8,566 nt of DNA, taken from the NCBI GenBank assembly GCA_025936015.1, contig JAICUE010000091.1:1-8566 (forward strand), given 5' to 3'. This DNA is from Gemmatimonadaceae bacterium. Its GTDB lineage: Bacteria; Gemmatimonadota; Gemmatimonadetes; Gemmatimonadales; Gemmatimonadaceae. The position numbers and the translations under genes are program-made. Positions within the stretch are counted from its first letter, which is position 1. The number at the start of each line of letters is the position of its first letter. The notes beneath the pieces are model-generated. The model had not been told where the DNA came from. It searched no databases and was given only the letters and a program-made list of their open reading frames with translations. Below are positions 1 through 6,242 of the stretch, one piece after another.

Positions 1-197
1 GCATTTACCACAGAGGGCACAGGGGACACAGAGAACTGCTTTGGCAATTGGGTCGCGGCGCCAGGGCCGATGCTGGTTGGGGCAAGCGGGGCGAGATGGT
101 CTCGCCCCGCTTGCCCCAAAGCTTTTCACCCCAGTGCATCGACCTGTCTCGGCGGGGTCGTCCTCTGTGTCCCCTGTGTCCTCTGTGGTAAAAATGC
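1..197. repeat. Nested inverted-repeat element (long imperfect hairpin)
   Basis: The outer arms are 1-32 and about 163-197. They are complementary apart from one substitution and a two-base insertion, and contain the motif ACCACAGAGGGCACAG. The middle arms pair more loosely; for example GATGCTGG at 69-76 faces CCAGTGCATC at 131-140 with a two-base bulge. The centre is a perfect 20-bp stem, 77-96 with 100-119, closed by a 3-base loop. The whole segment could therefore fold as one long hairpin in either strand's transcript. It has no coding capacity that I can support. It lies downstream of the minus-strand gene ending at 357, so it might also stop or stabilise that transcript, but no U-tract follows the stem on that strand. 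The left boundary is the window edge, so the element may extend further. Confidence 0.8.
77..119. repeat. Perfect 20-bp palindromic stem with 3-nt loop
   Basis: Bases 77-96 are the exact reverse complement of 100-119, with TGG at 97-99 as the loop. The stem is very GC-rich and begins TTGGGGCAAGCG. It forms the apex of the larger inverted repeat. A poly-T run does not follow on either strand, so a classical Rho-independent terminator is not the best reading. Confidence 0.85.
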
Positions 198-324
198 TGC
201 TGCTTTACTCTCTGTGGTAAAAATGCTGTTGCCTTACTCTCTGTGGTAAAAATGCTGTTGCCTTACTCTCTGTAGCAGAAACGCCGTTGCTTTACGCTCT
301 GTGGTAGAACGCCGTTGCTCTCCC
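181..324. repeat. Five tandem 29-bp repeats
   Basis: Units lie at 181-209, 210-238, 239-267, 268-296 and 297-324. Each starts CTCTGT and continues with a GTAAAAATGC-like core. Units 2 and 3 are identical, unit 1 differs from them at two positions, unit 4 at about seven, and unit 5 is more diverged and one base shorter. Unit 1 overlaps the right arm of the neighbouring inverted repeat, so the array looks like a local expansion of that arm's end. The units abut with no unique spacers, which excludes CRISPR. Beyond the array, 325-356 holds nothing else I recognise except one CGTTAGGC octamer at 339-346. Confidence 0.85.
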
Positions 325-356
325 GCTTTGTTCTCGCCCGTTAGGCAGCGCCACCG

Positions 357-890
357 TCAGACGTCCCCGCTCAGCGCCCGGTCGAAGTCGTGACCGAGCC
401 GCGGGTGCGCGTGCCAGAGATACGCGCCCATGACCGCAGCCGAGAGCACGTTGCCGATCAGCACCTGGTACCAGGCGATGCCACCGAGGACGCCCGGCTC
501 GGAGAGGAAGCCGACCAGCCCGTAGAAGCCGATCTCCACTACCACGAAGAGGATCGCGAAGCCGGCGAGCACCGTCGGTTCGTTTTCCGACCAGTGGATC
601 GCGATAGCGGCCAGCGTCCCGATCGCCGCGAACGCGACGTAGTGAAAGACCGTATACGCCGCGATGTAGACGAGCGCACCCTCGCCGCCGAGTGGGCCGA
701 GCACGCTCACCAGCGCGCGACCGAGCAGCTCGGGGGTGCGCAGTGGATGACCGGCGATCACGTCGACGCCGAGAAACCAGACCGCGACGACCGTCGCACC
801 GAGTGCGCCGGCAATCACTCCCTCTCGCACCGCGCTGTGATGAAGGGTGCGGGTCGAGGTGCCGGGATGTGGTTGAGCGCTGGTGGTCAT
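357..890 (-). CDS. Four-helix integral membrane protein, unknown function
   Basis: The product has 177 residues. The ATG at 888-890 is chosen because GGAGG lies seven bases upstream on the coding strand; reading further upstream in frame would run antisense into the neighbouring lipoprotein gene. After a short polar N-terminus rich in Thr and His, four hydrophobic segments appear at about residues 23-47, 72-98, 106-129 and 136-159, and a charged tail ends the protein. Charged or polar residues inside or near the helices include Asp43, His83 and Glu119. I see no catalytic motif or recognised domain. The overall look, a first helix followed by a PLRTPELLG-like loop, resembles uncharacterised small membrane proteins of soil bacteria; that comparison is from memory. 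It diverges from the lipoprotein at 1042, with 151 bases between the two starts. Confidence 0.75.
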   Translation of the reverse strand: MTTSAQPHPGTSTRTLHHSAVREGVIAGALGATVVAVWFLGVDVIAGHPLRTPELLGRALVSVLGPLGGEGALVYIAAYTVFHYVAFAAIGTLAAIAIHWSENEPTVLAGFAILFVVVEIGFYGLVGFLSEPGVLGGIAWYQVLIGNVLSAAVMGAYLWHAHPRLGHDFDRALSGDV

Positions 891-1041
891 GCGAGCCTCC
901 GGAAGACGAATCCAACGTGCGTGACGTGGCGTGCTAACGGGGCGTCGATGGCTTGCGGAGCGTGTCCGGCAGCGTGGACCAGTGCATGGCTGCCGACATT
1001 CGCTCTCGACAAGCAGGGACGTCTCCAACAGCTTGCAGACT

Positions 1042-1566
1042 ATGAACACTCCAGTCCAGCCCCCCCGGTTCCCAGCCGTGTCCGCCGTGATCGTCGCGGC
1101 CGCGCTGGTCCTCGCCGCCTGCTCCGGCGGCGAGGGCAGGAAGTCGAGCAATGGCGTCGCGTGCAGGGAGTCCACAGACAGCGCGACGTGGAAGGCGATC
1201 ATCGCCTACACCAAGTCGGCGAATCCGTATCCGCAGCGCTTCCTCAGCGCGGCGACCACCGACTCGGCGCTCCCCGATGTCGGTGTCGCGGCGCTGCAGG
1301 ACCGCGGTCCTACCTGGCTCTTCCCGGCGGACAGCGCCGGACGGACGAAGGTTCGCGACCGGTTGAACGATGGCGTCGCCAACACCCTGCTCGTCTACTG
1401 GCATGGCGTGCAGCAGGAAGCCGACACCGCCATCGCGATCCGGCTCAACGGCCGCTACATCGGCGGCGCGCATGAGGGCACCCTGTCGCCGTCGGTGGTG
1501 TATCGATTCACCTGCCCCGAAGACCGGTGGGTGATGAGCGACACGGCCGCAGCCTCGAAGACGTGA
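1042..1566 (+). CDS. Predicted lipoprotein, unknown function
   Basis: The product has 174 residues. From the ATG at 1042 it has a textbook type II signal peptide: a short N-terminus with Arg9, a hydrophobic run at about residues 13-24, and the lipobox LAAC ending at Cys27. A Ser/Gly/charged linker follows the lipid-anchor cysteine. The mature part is about 147 residues and keeps two further cysteines, Cys41 and Cys158, which could form a disulfide outside the cytoplasm. Aromatic motifs such as TWLFP near 91-95 and LLVYWHG near 116-122 look like core strands, but I do not recognise the fold or a catalytic site. An in-frame GTG at 931 would add 37 residues and bury the signal peptide, so it is disfavoured. 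The Shine-Dalgarno match is poor. The gene is read away from the membrane protein at 357-890. Confidence 0.75.
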   Translation: MNTPVQPPRFPAVSAVIVAAALVLAACSGGEGRKSSNGVACRESTDSATWKAIIAYTKSANPYPQRFLSAATTDSALPDVGVAALQDRGPTWLFPADSAGRTKVRDRLNDGVANTLLVYWHGVQQEADTAIAIRLNGRYIGGAHEGTLSPSVVYRFTCPEDRWVMSDTAAASKT

Positions 1567-1670
1567 CGCGTTAGACGGTTAGACCGGCCGTTCGCGGGCT
1601 AACCCACCAATTACAGCGGCTGGTGCAGGCGATGCCCGCACTGGCCCATGAGTTGCCTTTTTATCGCCAT

Positions 1671-3308
1671 ATGAAGCTGTTTTTCGCAGGGCTCGGACCC
1701 TCTGGTCTCAGCCGCCGCTTGACCGTCGCCGTCGGTGCGATCGCCGGCGCGCTGCTCTTTACCGCGCTCCCATCATCGAGCGCGGCGCAGGGCACCGCGC
1801 CTGACGCCGTCACCAGCGCGACCGCCTCGCCGAGCACGGCAAAGGGCCACCCGCGCCGTCGGCGGCCGGCCAGGCGACGCGCCGCACGGCGCACCGCCGC
1901 GGAGCCGGCGATCCCGCGCTACACGGCGCCGCGCACCGCGAGCGCCCTCGCGAGCGACGTCAACGTCATGATCGGGGACGGCGCGCGGAGTGGCCACTGG
2001 GGAGTGCTCATCGTTTCGCTGACCCGCGGCGACACGCTCTTCTCGCGGAATCCCGACGACCTGATGCAGCCGGCGTCGACGATGAAGCTGATGACGTCGG
2101 CCCTCTCGCTCGAGCGGTTCGGCCCCGATCACCAGTTCAGCACCGACGTCTTCCATGACGGTACGATCGCCGCCAACGGGACGCTGCAGGGCAACCTCTA
2201 CATGCGCGGTGACGGCGACCCGGGATTCTCCAACCGCTTCCTCCGCGGCGACGCTGATGCACCGGTCGAGATGCTGGCGCGCTTCATCGCCGGCACGGGA
2301 CTGAAGCACGTCCACGGCGATCTCGTCGCCGACGCGACGGCCTTCGAGCCGCGGAAGATTCCCGAGGGATGGCAGTCGCGCTACCTCGGACTCAGCTACG
2401 CCGCGCCGGTGTCGGCGCTCTCGCTCAACGAGAACACGGTCTGGGTCGTCGTCGAGCCTGACGCCAATGGCGGGGCGGCGACGGTGCGCTTCGAGCCGTC
2501 GTCGAGCGGGATCGTGCTTGGCAACACCGTTCGCACGGTGAAGGGATCACGCGGCTCGTCGCTGTCGATCCGCCGCGCGGGCGACGGTGTCGTCGAGGCG
2601 CGCGGATGGATCGGCTCGCGCTCGGCGCCGCGCCGCTACGAGCTCGTCGTCGACGATCCGGCGCTCTTCTGCGCTGGTGCGCTGCGCGACGCGCTTGCGG
2701 CGCAGGGAATCACCGTCGATGGCGCCGTCAGGCTCGGCGCGACGCCGGCCAACGCGCAGCGCGTCACCGGTTTCCCGTCGCCGCCGCTCGCGCGACTGAT
2801 CGCGGTGATGAATCGCGAGAGCGTGAACCACTACGCCGAGCTCCTGTTCCGCGACGTCGCCCATTCGGAAACCGGCGTCGGCTCGGCGGAGAACGGGAAT
2901 ACACTCCTTCGCCGCTTCGCGCACGACAAGCTCGGCATCGACTCGAACGAGGTGTACGCCGCGGACGGCAGCGGCCTGTCGGTGCTCGATCGCGTGTCGC
3001 CGCGAGCGATGGTGCATCTCCTCAGCTACGCGCACCACGCGCCGTGGGGCCCGAGCTTCCACGCTTCGCTGCCGGTCGCCGGTGAGAGCGAGCTCCTTCG
3101 CCATCGCATGCGCGCGACGCCGGCGCAGGGCAATCTCCACGCGAAGACCGGCACGACGAACACGGTGATATCGCTTGCCGGCTACGTGACCGCGCTCGAC
3201 GGCGAGGTGCTGGCGTTCTCGTTCATCTACAACGGCAACGATCGCTGGCGCGCCAAGAGCACGATCGACCAGGTCGGCGCGACGCTGGCAAACTTCGTCA
3301 GGGAGTGA
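1671..3308 (+). CDS. dacB: D-alanyl-D-alanine carboxypeptidase/endopeptidase, PBP4 (S13) family
   Basis: This is a penicillin-binding enzyme that removes terminal D-alanine from, or cuts cross-links in, periplasmic peptidoglycan. All three serine-acyl-transferase motifs are present in 545-residue numbering: SxxK at Ser136-Lys139 (STMK), SxN at Ser384-Asn386 (SVN), and KTG at Lys492-Gly494. The family's DGSGLS stretch lies at about 432-437. The long insert between the first two motifs is typical of PBP4 and separates it from DacA-type enzymes. The N-terminus shows a Sec signal peptide: Arg15-Arg16, a hydrophobic run to about residue 33, and a likely cut after SAA at 37-39. An Arg-rich linker follows at about 58-74. 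The start is uncertain: GTG at 1623 or ATG at 1632 would add 16 or 13 residues, and none has a good Shine-Dalgarno site. ATG 1671 places the signal peptide at the N-terminus. It appears monocistronic, with a terminator 45 bases downstream. Confidence 0.9.
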   Translation: MKLFFAGLGPSGLSRRLTVAVGAIAGALLFTALPSSSAAQGTAPDAVTSATASPSTAKGHPRRRRPARRRAARRTAAEPAIPRYTAPRTASALASDVNVMIGDGARSGHWGVLIVSLTRGDTLFSRNPDDLMQPASTMKLMTSALSLERFGPDHQFSTDVFHDGTIAANGTLQGNLYMRGDGDPGFSNRFLRGDADAPVEMLARFIAGTGLKHVHGDLVADATAFEPRKIPEGWQSRYLGLSYAAPVSALSLNENTVWVVVEPDANGGAATVRFEPSSSGIVLGNTVRTVKGSRGSSLSIRRAGDGVVEARGWIGSRSAPRRYELVVDDPALFCAGALRDALAAQGITVDGAVRLGATPANAQRVTGFPSPPLARLIAVMNRESVNHYAELLFRDVAHSETGVGSAENGNTLLRRFAHDKLGIDSNEVYAADGSGLSVLDRVSPRAMVHLLSYAHHAPWGPSFHASLPVAGESELLRHRMRATPAQGNLHAKTGTTNTVISLAGYVTALDGEVLAFSFIYNGNDRWRAKSTIDQVGATLANFVRE

Positions 3309-3320
3309 CGCTGGGCAAAA

Positions 3321-3350
3321 GGCTGTAAGCGATAAGCTGCAAGCAGTGAG
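3321..3350. repeat. Short degenerate GCTGYAAGC direct repeat
   Basis: GCTGTAAGC at 3322-3330 and GCTGCAAGC at 3336-3344 differ at one base and sit between the dacB stop and its terminator. It may be a remnant of a longer intergenic repeat. No function is visible. Confidence 0.4.
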
Positions 3351-3352
3351 CG

Positions 3353-3395
3353 GACGGCGTTGTGAGATGCGTAACCTCACAACGCCGTCTGTTTT
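3353..3395 (+). terminator. Rho-independent terminator after dacB
   Basis: A perfect 14-bp stem pairs 3353-3366 with 3376-3389, with a 9-base loop, and is followed by TGTTTTG. It lies 45 bases after the dacB stop. It also insulates the small gene beginning at 3475 from dacB transcription, so that gene should have its own promoter in 3396-3463. Confidence 0.85.
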
Positions 3396-3474
3396 GTGTC
3401 GTGAGGTGTTGCCTATCGCGGACGCGCCGAGTCCAGATAGCAGCAGCACACACACACTGCCCCAGGAGGGGATG

Positions 3475-3693
3475 ATGGTTACGCGTACCGTGAAGGACGC
3501 CGAAGGCCGGACATGGACGTGCACGACGAACAGCGCGGCCGGCGAGTCAGCGGTGAAGGGCAAGGACATCCAGCTCACCTGCACCACCGACTCGATCGCG
3601 CAGCCGGTGCTGGTGACCGTCGGTTGGAGCTGGGAGAAGACGTCGGAGAACGGACTGGCGAGAATGATCGTCGCGGCGACCAAGGCTGCCTGA
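3475..3693 (+). CDS. Small two-cysteine protein, unknown function
   Basis: The product has 72 residues from ATG 3475. AGGAGG at 3464-3469 is one of the best ribosome binding sites in the window and lies five bases before this ATG; the ATG at 3472 is also possible and adds one Met. Reading further upstream in frame would run through the dacB terminator and is rejected. No signal peptide or membrane helix is present. The sequence contains two similar stretches, WTCTTNS at 14-20 and LTCTTDS at 34-40, placing Cys16 and Cys36 twenty residues apart in matching contexts. This suggests a small beta-rich protein with either a disulfide or a paired site. The C-terminal part has a tryptophan pair (GWSW) and ends in a short amphipathic stretch. 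It stands alone between two terminators. I do not recognise a family; a weak TTGCCT/CAGATA pair at 3409 and 3434 with 19-bp spacing is the only promoter-like match I saw. Confidence 0.65.
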   Translation: MVTRTVKDAEGRTWTCTTNSAAGESAVKGKDIQLTCTTDSIAQPVLVTVGWSWEKTSENGLARMIVAATKAA

Positions 3694-3715
3694 CGGTTAC
3701 CATCGTGAACGAAGT

Positions 3716-3748
3716 GAAAAGAGCCCCGGAATTTCCGGGGCTCTTTTT
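3716..3748. terminator. Bidirectional terminator between convergent genes
   Basis: A perfect 10-bp stem pairs GAGCCCCGGA at 3721-3730 with 3734-3743 around a 3-base loop. It is flanked by an A-run at 3717-3720 on one side and a T-run at 3744-3748 on the other. It gives a stem followed by a U-tract in both directions, so it can end both the small plus-strand gene (stop at 3693) and the minus-strand deacetylase gene (stop at 3769). Confidence 0.9.
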
Positions 3749-3768
3749 ATTGCACGTGATTACGTCGA

Positions 3769-4698
3769 CTACATGACGAGCTTCGGCGCCTTCAGTCGAG
3801 TCGGCCCGATTCTCGTCATCATCGTCTGGTAGGTCACGAGGCGGATCTTGCCCGTTCGCACCAGTTCGGCGAGCTCGGGCGAGAGCACGGTCTTGAGCTC
3901 GGCGTTGCGATGGTCGACGACACCGGCGCCCGGCGCGTTCTGCTCCGGTGCGTTCATGTCGAAGATCGCTTCCATCTCCGGCGTACGCTCGGCGACGTGG
4001 ACCTCGATCAGGTTGACGGTATCGCGCTTCGCGTTCGCGAGATGGTTGAGCAGGACCGACTTCTTCGCGGTGACCGGCTCGCCCCAGAGGGTGAAATAGT
4101 CTTCACCGAAGTACGTCGAGATCCCGAGGTTGTACTTCTTCGCGACGCGCTCGAGGACTTCGCGAAGCTGCGGGGTTGCCCAGGCCGTCCCCATGTGCGC
4201 GTCGACGTAGCTGATCTTGAGCCCGGATGCGAGTGCACGCTCGACCTGGGCGCTGAGCTCGCGCTCGACTTCACCGAGGTCGTAGTGACTGGCGAGGAAA
4301 CCCTCGCCCGACGAGCGGAAGTAGCCCGCGCTGTCCACGAGCGAGGGCACGCCGCCCTTGCCGAGCACCGGACCCCACCGGTAGCCGCGCCACTCCGAGT
4401 TGAGCGCGAGGTGCACGCCGACGGCGATCTGTGGATTCTTCTTCAGGATCTCGACCGCCTCCTGGTACCAGGGACAGACGAACAGCACCGATACCGAGAT
4501 CGGCATCTTCGTCGCGGCCACCTCCTCGATCGCCATGTTCACCGAGTGGTTCATCCCGATGTCGTCGAGGCGGAGGAGCACTTCCGGCGCATTGGCGGGC
4601 GCCGCCGGCGAGGACTGCGCAACGACATTGGGCGGCACGCTCGCGCAGGCGGTGAGGAGGGCGAATGTCGCGGTAGCGAGACGAGAAGCGTGATTCAT
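3769..4698 (-). CDS. YdjC/ChbG-like carbohydrate deacetylase, predicted lipoprotein
   Basis: The product has 309 residues. The YdjC/ChbG family removes acetyl groups from N-acetylated oligosaccharides using a divalent metal. Visible family marks are the Asp pair in LRLDDIGM (Asp45-Asp46), His96 in VGVHLAL, and Asp166/His168 in YVDAHMG, which match the positions of the catalytic Asp and metal ligands in that family. The N-terminus has a lipobox LTAC ending at Cys18, then a Pro/Ala/Ser linker to about residue 38, which predicts lipid anchoring outside the cytoplasm. Characterised ChbG is cytoplasmic and acts on chitin disaccharides, so the substrate here is likely different and cannot be named. 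The start at the ATG at 4696-4698 fits the signal peptide, although no strong Shine-Dalgarno site precedes it. It is a single gene ending at a bidirectional terminator. Family confidence is good; exact function is unknown. Confidence 0.8.
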   Translation of the reverse strand: MNHASRLATATFALLTACASVPPNVVAQSSPAAPANAPEVLLRLDDIGMNHSVNMAIEEVAATKMPISVSVLFVCPWYQEAVEILKKNPQIAVGVHLALNSEWRGYRWGPVLGKGGVPSLVDSAGYFRSSGEGFLASHYDLGEVERELSAQVERALASGLKISYVDAHMGTAWATPQLREVLERVAKKYNLGISTYFGEDYFTLWGEPVTAKKSVLLNHLANAKRDTVNLIEVHVAERTPEMEAIFDMNAPEQNAPGAGVVDHRNAELKTVLSPELAELVRTGKIRLVTYQTMMTRIGPTRLKAPKLVM

Positions 4699-4828
4699 GA
4701 TCGGCGCAATGGATGGTGGAATCCTGCCGGACGATCAAGTATGGAAATCGGGGAACGGCGATACAAGGGCGGGAGCGGCAACCGCGCGCCTGTCATTCAA
4801 CCGGCGAAACGTGCACGACGCTAATTCC

Positions 4829-4955
4829 ACAGGAGCCACAGACGGCACAGAGAGCACAGAGGGCACAGAGGGCACAGAGGGCACAGAGGGCACAGAGGGC
4901 ACAGAGGGCACAGAGCGGTTTTATAAAACCCCTCCGTGCCCTCCATGCCTCCTGT
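4829..4955. repeat. CACAGAG repeat element: 9-bp array between inverted arms
   Basis: The gap 4699-4992 holds no convincing gene. Within it, nine units of 9 bp run from 4835 to 4915 with consensus GGCACAGAG; the last six (4862-4915) are identical, the second is also perfect, and the first and third are degenerate. The segment 4931-4955, read on the minus strand, matches 4829-4853 at 20 of 25 positions, both beginning ACAGGAG, so the array sits inside an inverted repeat. A 14-bp perfect AT-rich palindrome, GGTTTTATAAAACC, lies at 4917-4930. The array shares CAGAGGGCACAG with the element at 1-197. Because 9 is a multiple of three, the array stays open in several frames and gives illusory reading frames such as Thr-Glu-Gly repeats. 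Confidence 0.85.
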
Positions 4956-4992
4956 AAAAAAACAACGCCGTGCAGTGCCGCCGTCTCTCTCC

Positions 4993-6141
4993 CTACGAGA
5001 TGGTCTCCCGGATCTCGATCCCTCGTTTCGCCAGCTCGTCGATGTACTTCTTCGGCGGCATGCACTCGTCGGGCGTGTGCACGCCGGCCGGGCCGACCTC
5101 GCGGCGGGCCTGCATCTGGCCGGTGATCGACAGCGAGTAGCCGGTCGTCCGCATCATCGCGCTGATCCCGTGCTTGTCGTCATAACGGTCGATCAGGTCG
5201 AAGGCGATCGTCTGCGACTTGCCGCCCTTCTTTCCCTCGACCGTCACGCGGAGCGCGACGAGGTCCTTCCCTTCCGGCTTCGTCAGCTTCGGGCCGACGG
5301 TCGCGATGAAGGCATCGCGCGGGACGACCTTGCTTCCCTTGACGTCCACCGGCTCGAGGTCGAGCAGTCCCATCTCGCGCACCGCTTCCATCAGCTGCGC
5401 GTGTCCGGGATAGCGGAGCGTCTTGTACTCCATCGTCGGGATCTTCCCCTCGTAGCGCCACGCCATGGTGGAGAGTCCGCCGGCGGTATGAAACGCCTCG
5501 AGCTCGCCGACCGGCTTCGGGAACTGCACCGGCACGCGCTCCGAGAGCGCCTTCACCTGGGTCGGCTTCCCATTGCGCACGACCCACGACAACGTCGTGT
5601 AGTAGTCGAGCACGCCCTCGAGGGAATAGACGATCTGATAGTTGAGCGGCGGCTCCGGCTTCTGCGGCAGCCCGCCGACGAAGATCCGCACCGCGCTCAC
5701 TTCGTCGAGACGGTCGATGCCGTACTGGGCGAGGATGTTCACCATTCCCGGCGCGAGCCCGCAGTCGGGAATGATCGTCACGTTCTTCGCCTTCGCCTTC
5801 GCGTCGAGCTCCTTCTGCTTGAAGACGATCTCGGTGTTTCCACCGAGATCGCAGAAGTGAACGCCGACTTCAGCCGCAAGCGTCGCCAGCTCGAGGTTGA
5901 AGTAGTACGGGATCGCGCTCATCACCGCGTCGCTCTCGCGCATCACCGCACGCACCGCGTCCGCGTCGCGCACGTCGAGGTGCGTCGGCAGCAGGCGCTT
6001 GCCCGAATACGGCGCGAGAAAATGCGCGAGGTGATCGACCTTCAGGTCTGCGAGCCGGACTTCGGTGACGTCCGGATTCTGCAACAGATCATATGCGCAG
6101 GCCGACCCTTGCAGGCCGGCGCCGAGGACAAGCATCCGCAT
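4993..6141 (-). CDS. Saccharopine dehydrogenase-family oxidoreductase, lysine 6-dehydrogenase-like
   Basis: The product has 382 residues from the ATG at 6139-6141. GGGAG about ten bases upstream favours it over an in-frame TTG at 6150, which nearly touches that site. The N-terminus is a Rossmann fold: beta strand MRMLVLGAG, GxGxxG at residues 7-12, and the acidic end of the second strand at Asp32. Family marks follow: CDLGG at 97-101, PDCGLAPGM at 125-133 and GGLPQ at 156-160. These are shared by lysine 6-dehydrogenase and saccharopine dehydrogenase-type enzymes, which oxidise or reductively form C-N bonds on lysine-derived amino acids with NAD(P). The length fits single-subunit lysine 6-dehydrogenase better than fused saccharopine enzymes. 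The substrate is not settled by sequence; polyamine- or opine-type relatives are alternatives. It is transcribed away from the CoA-binding/serA genes. Confidence 0.82.
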   Translation of the reverse strand: MRMLVLGAGLQGSACAYDLLQNPDVTEVRLADLKVDHLAHFLAPYSGKRLLPTHLDVRDADAVRAVMRESDAVMSAIPYYFNLELATLAAEVGVHFCDLGGNTEIVFKQKELDAKAKAKNVTIIPDCGLAPGMVNILAQYGIDRLDEVSAVRIFVGGLPQKPEPPLNYQIVYSLEGVLDYYTTLSWVVRNGKPTQVKALSERVPVQFPKPVGELEAFHTAGGLSTMAWRYEGKIPTMEYKTLRYPGHAQLMEAVREMGLLDLEPVDVKGSKVVPRDAFIATVGPKLTKPEGKDLVALRVTVEGKKGGKSQTIAFDLIDRYDDKHGISAMMRTTGYSLSITGQMQARREVGPAGVHTPDECMPPKKYIDELAKRGIEIRETIS

Positions 6142-6194
6142 TGCGTGCAATCTCCCTGGAGTTCAGCCGGTCCCGCGACCCGGATCCGGCGCTA

Positions 6195-6214
6195 GTCCGG
6201 AAACCTAACCGGAC
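6195..6214. promoter_or_regulatory. Short dyad in divergent promoter gap
   Basis: GTCCGG at 6195-6200 and CCGGAC at 6209-6214 form a perfect 6-bp dyad with an 8-base spacer inside the 101-base gap between two divergent genes. It may be an operator or chance in GC-rich DNA. I could not place convincing -35/-10 boxes around it. Confidence 0.25.
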
Positions 6215-6242
6215 GGCGCGATCCTCGCATCCACAGCACGAC

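Noticed and set aside
181..324. CRISPR array
   Set aside because: The 29-bp units are directly abutting with no unique spacers, they diverge progressively, and no cas gene is present.
891..1202. N-terminal extension of the minus-strand membrane protein by 104 residues
   Set aside because: It would overlap the lipoprotein gene in antisense, has low-complexity shadow composition, and an ATG with a good GGAGG site exists at 888-890.
390..1475. Long plus-strand frame antisense to the membrane protein and crossing into the lipoprotein
   Set aside because: Its product is Arg/Asp/His-rich as expected from a GC-rich shadow frame, while the opposite strand encodes well-formed membrane helices.
1567..1622. 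Terminator between the lipoprotein and dacB
   Set aside because: GTTAG and CTAAC can pair around 1582-1603 but the stem is only five perfect base pairs and no T-run follows, so I could not support it.
2547..3683. 378-residue minus-strand frame opposite dacB and the small protein
   Set aside because: It spans two terminators and an intergenic gap and is antisense to the conserved SxN and KTG motifs of the PBP4 gene.
4697..5126. Plus-strand reading frames with Thr-Glu-Gly or similar tandem repeats, and the opposite-strand Cys-Ala-Leu repeats at 4793-5065
   Set aside because: They exist only because the 9-bp DNA array is a multiple of three and lacks stop codons. They have no ribosome site, run into the coding region of the oxidoreductase, and the repeat has the same nature in non-coding DNA at 1-197.
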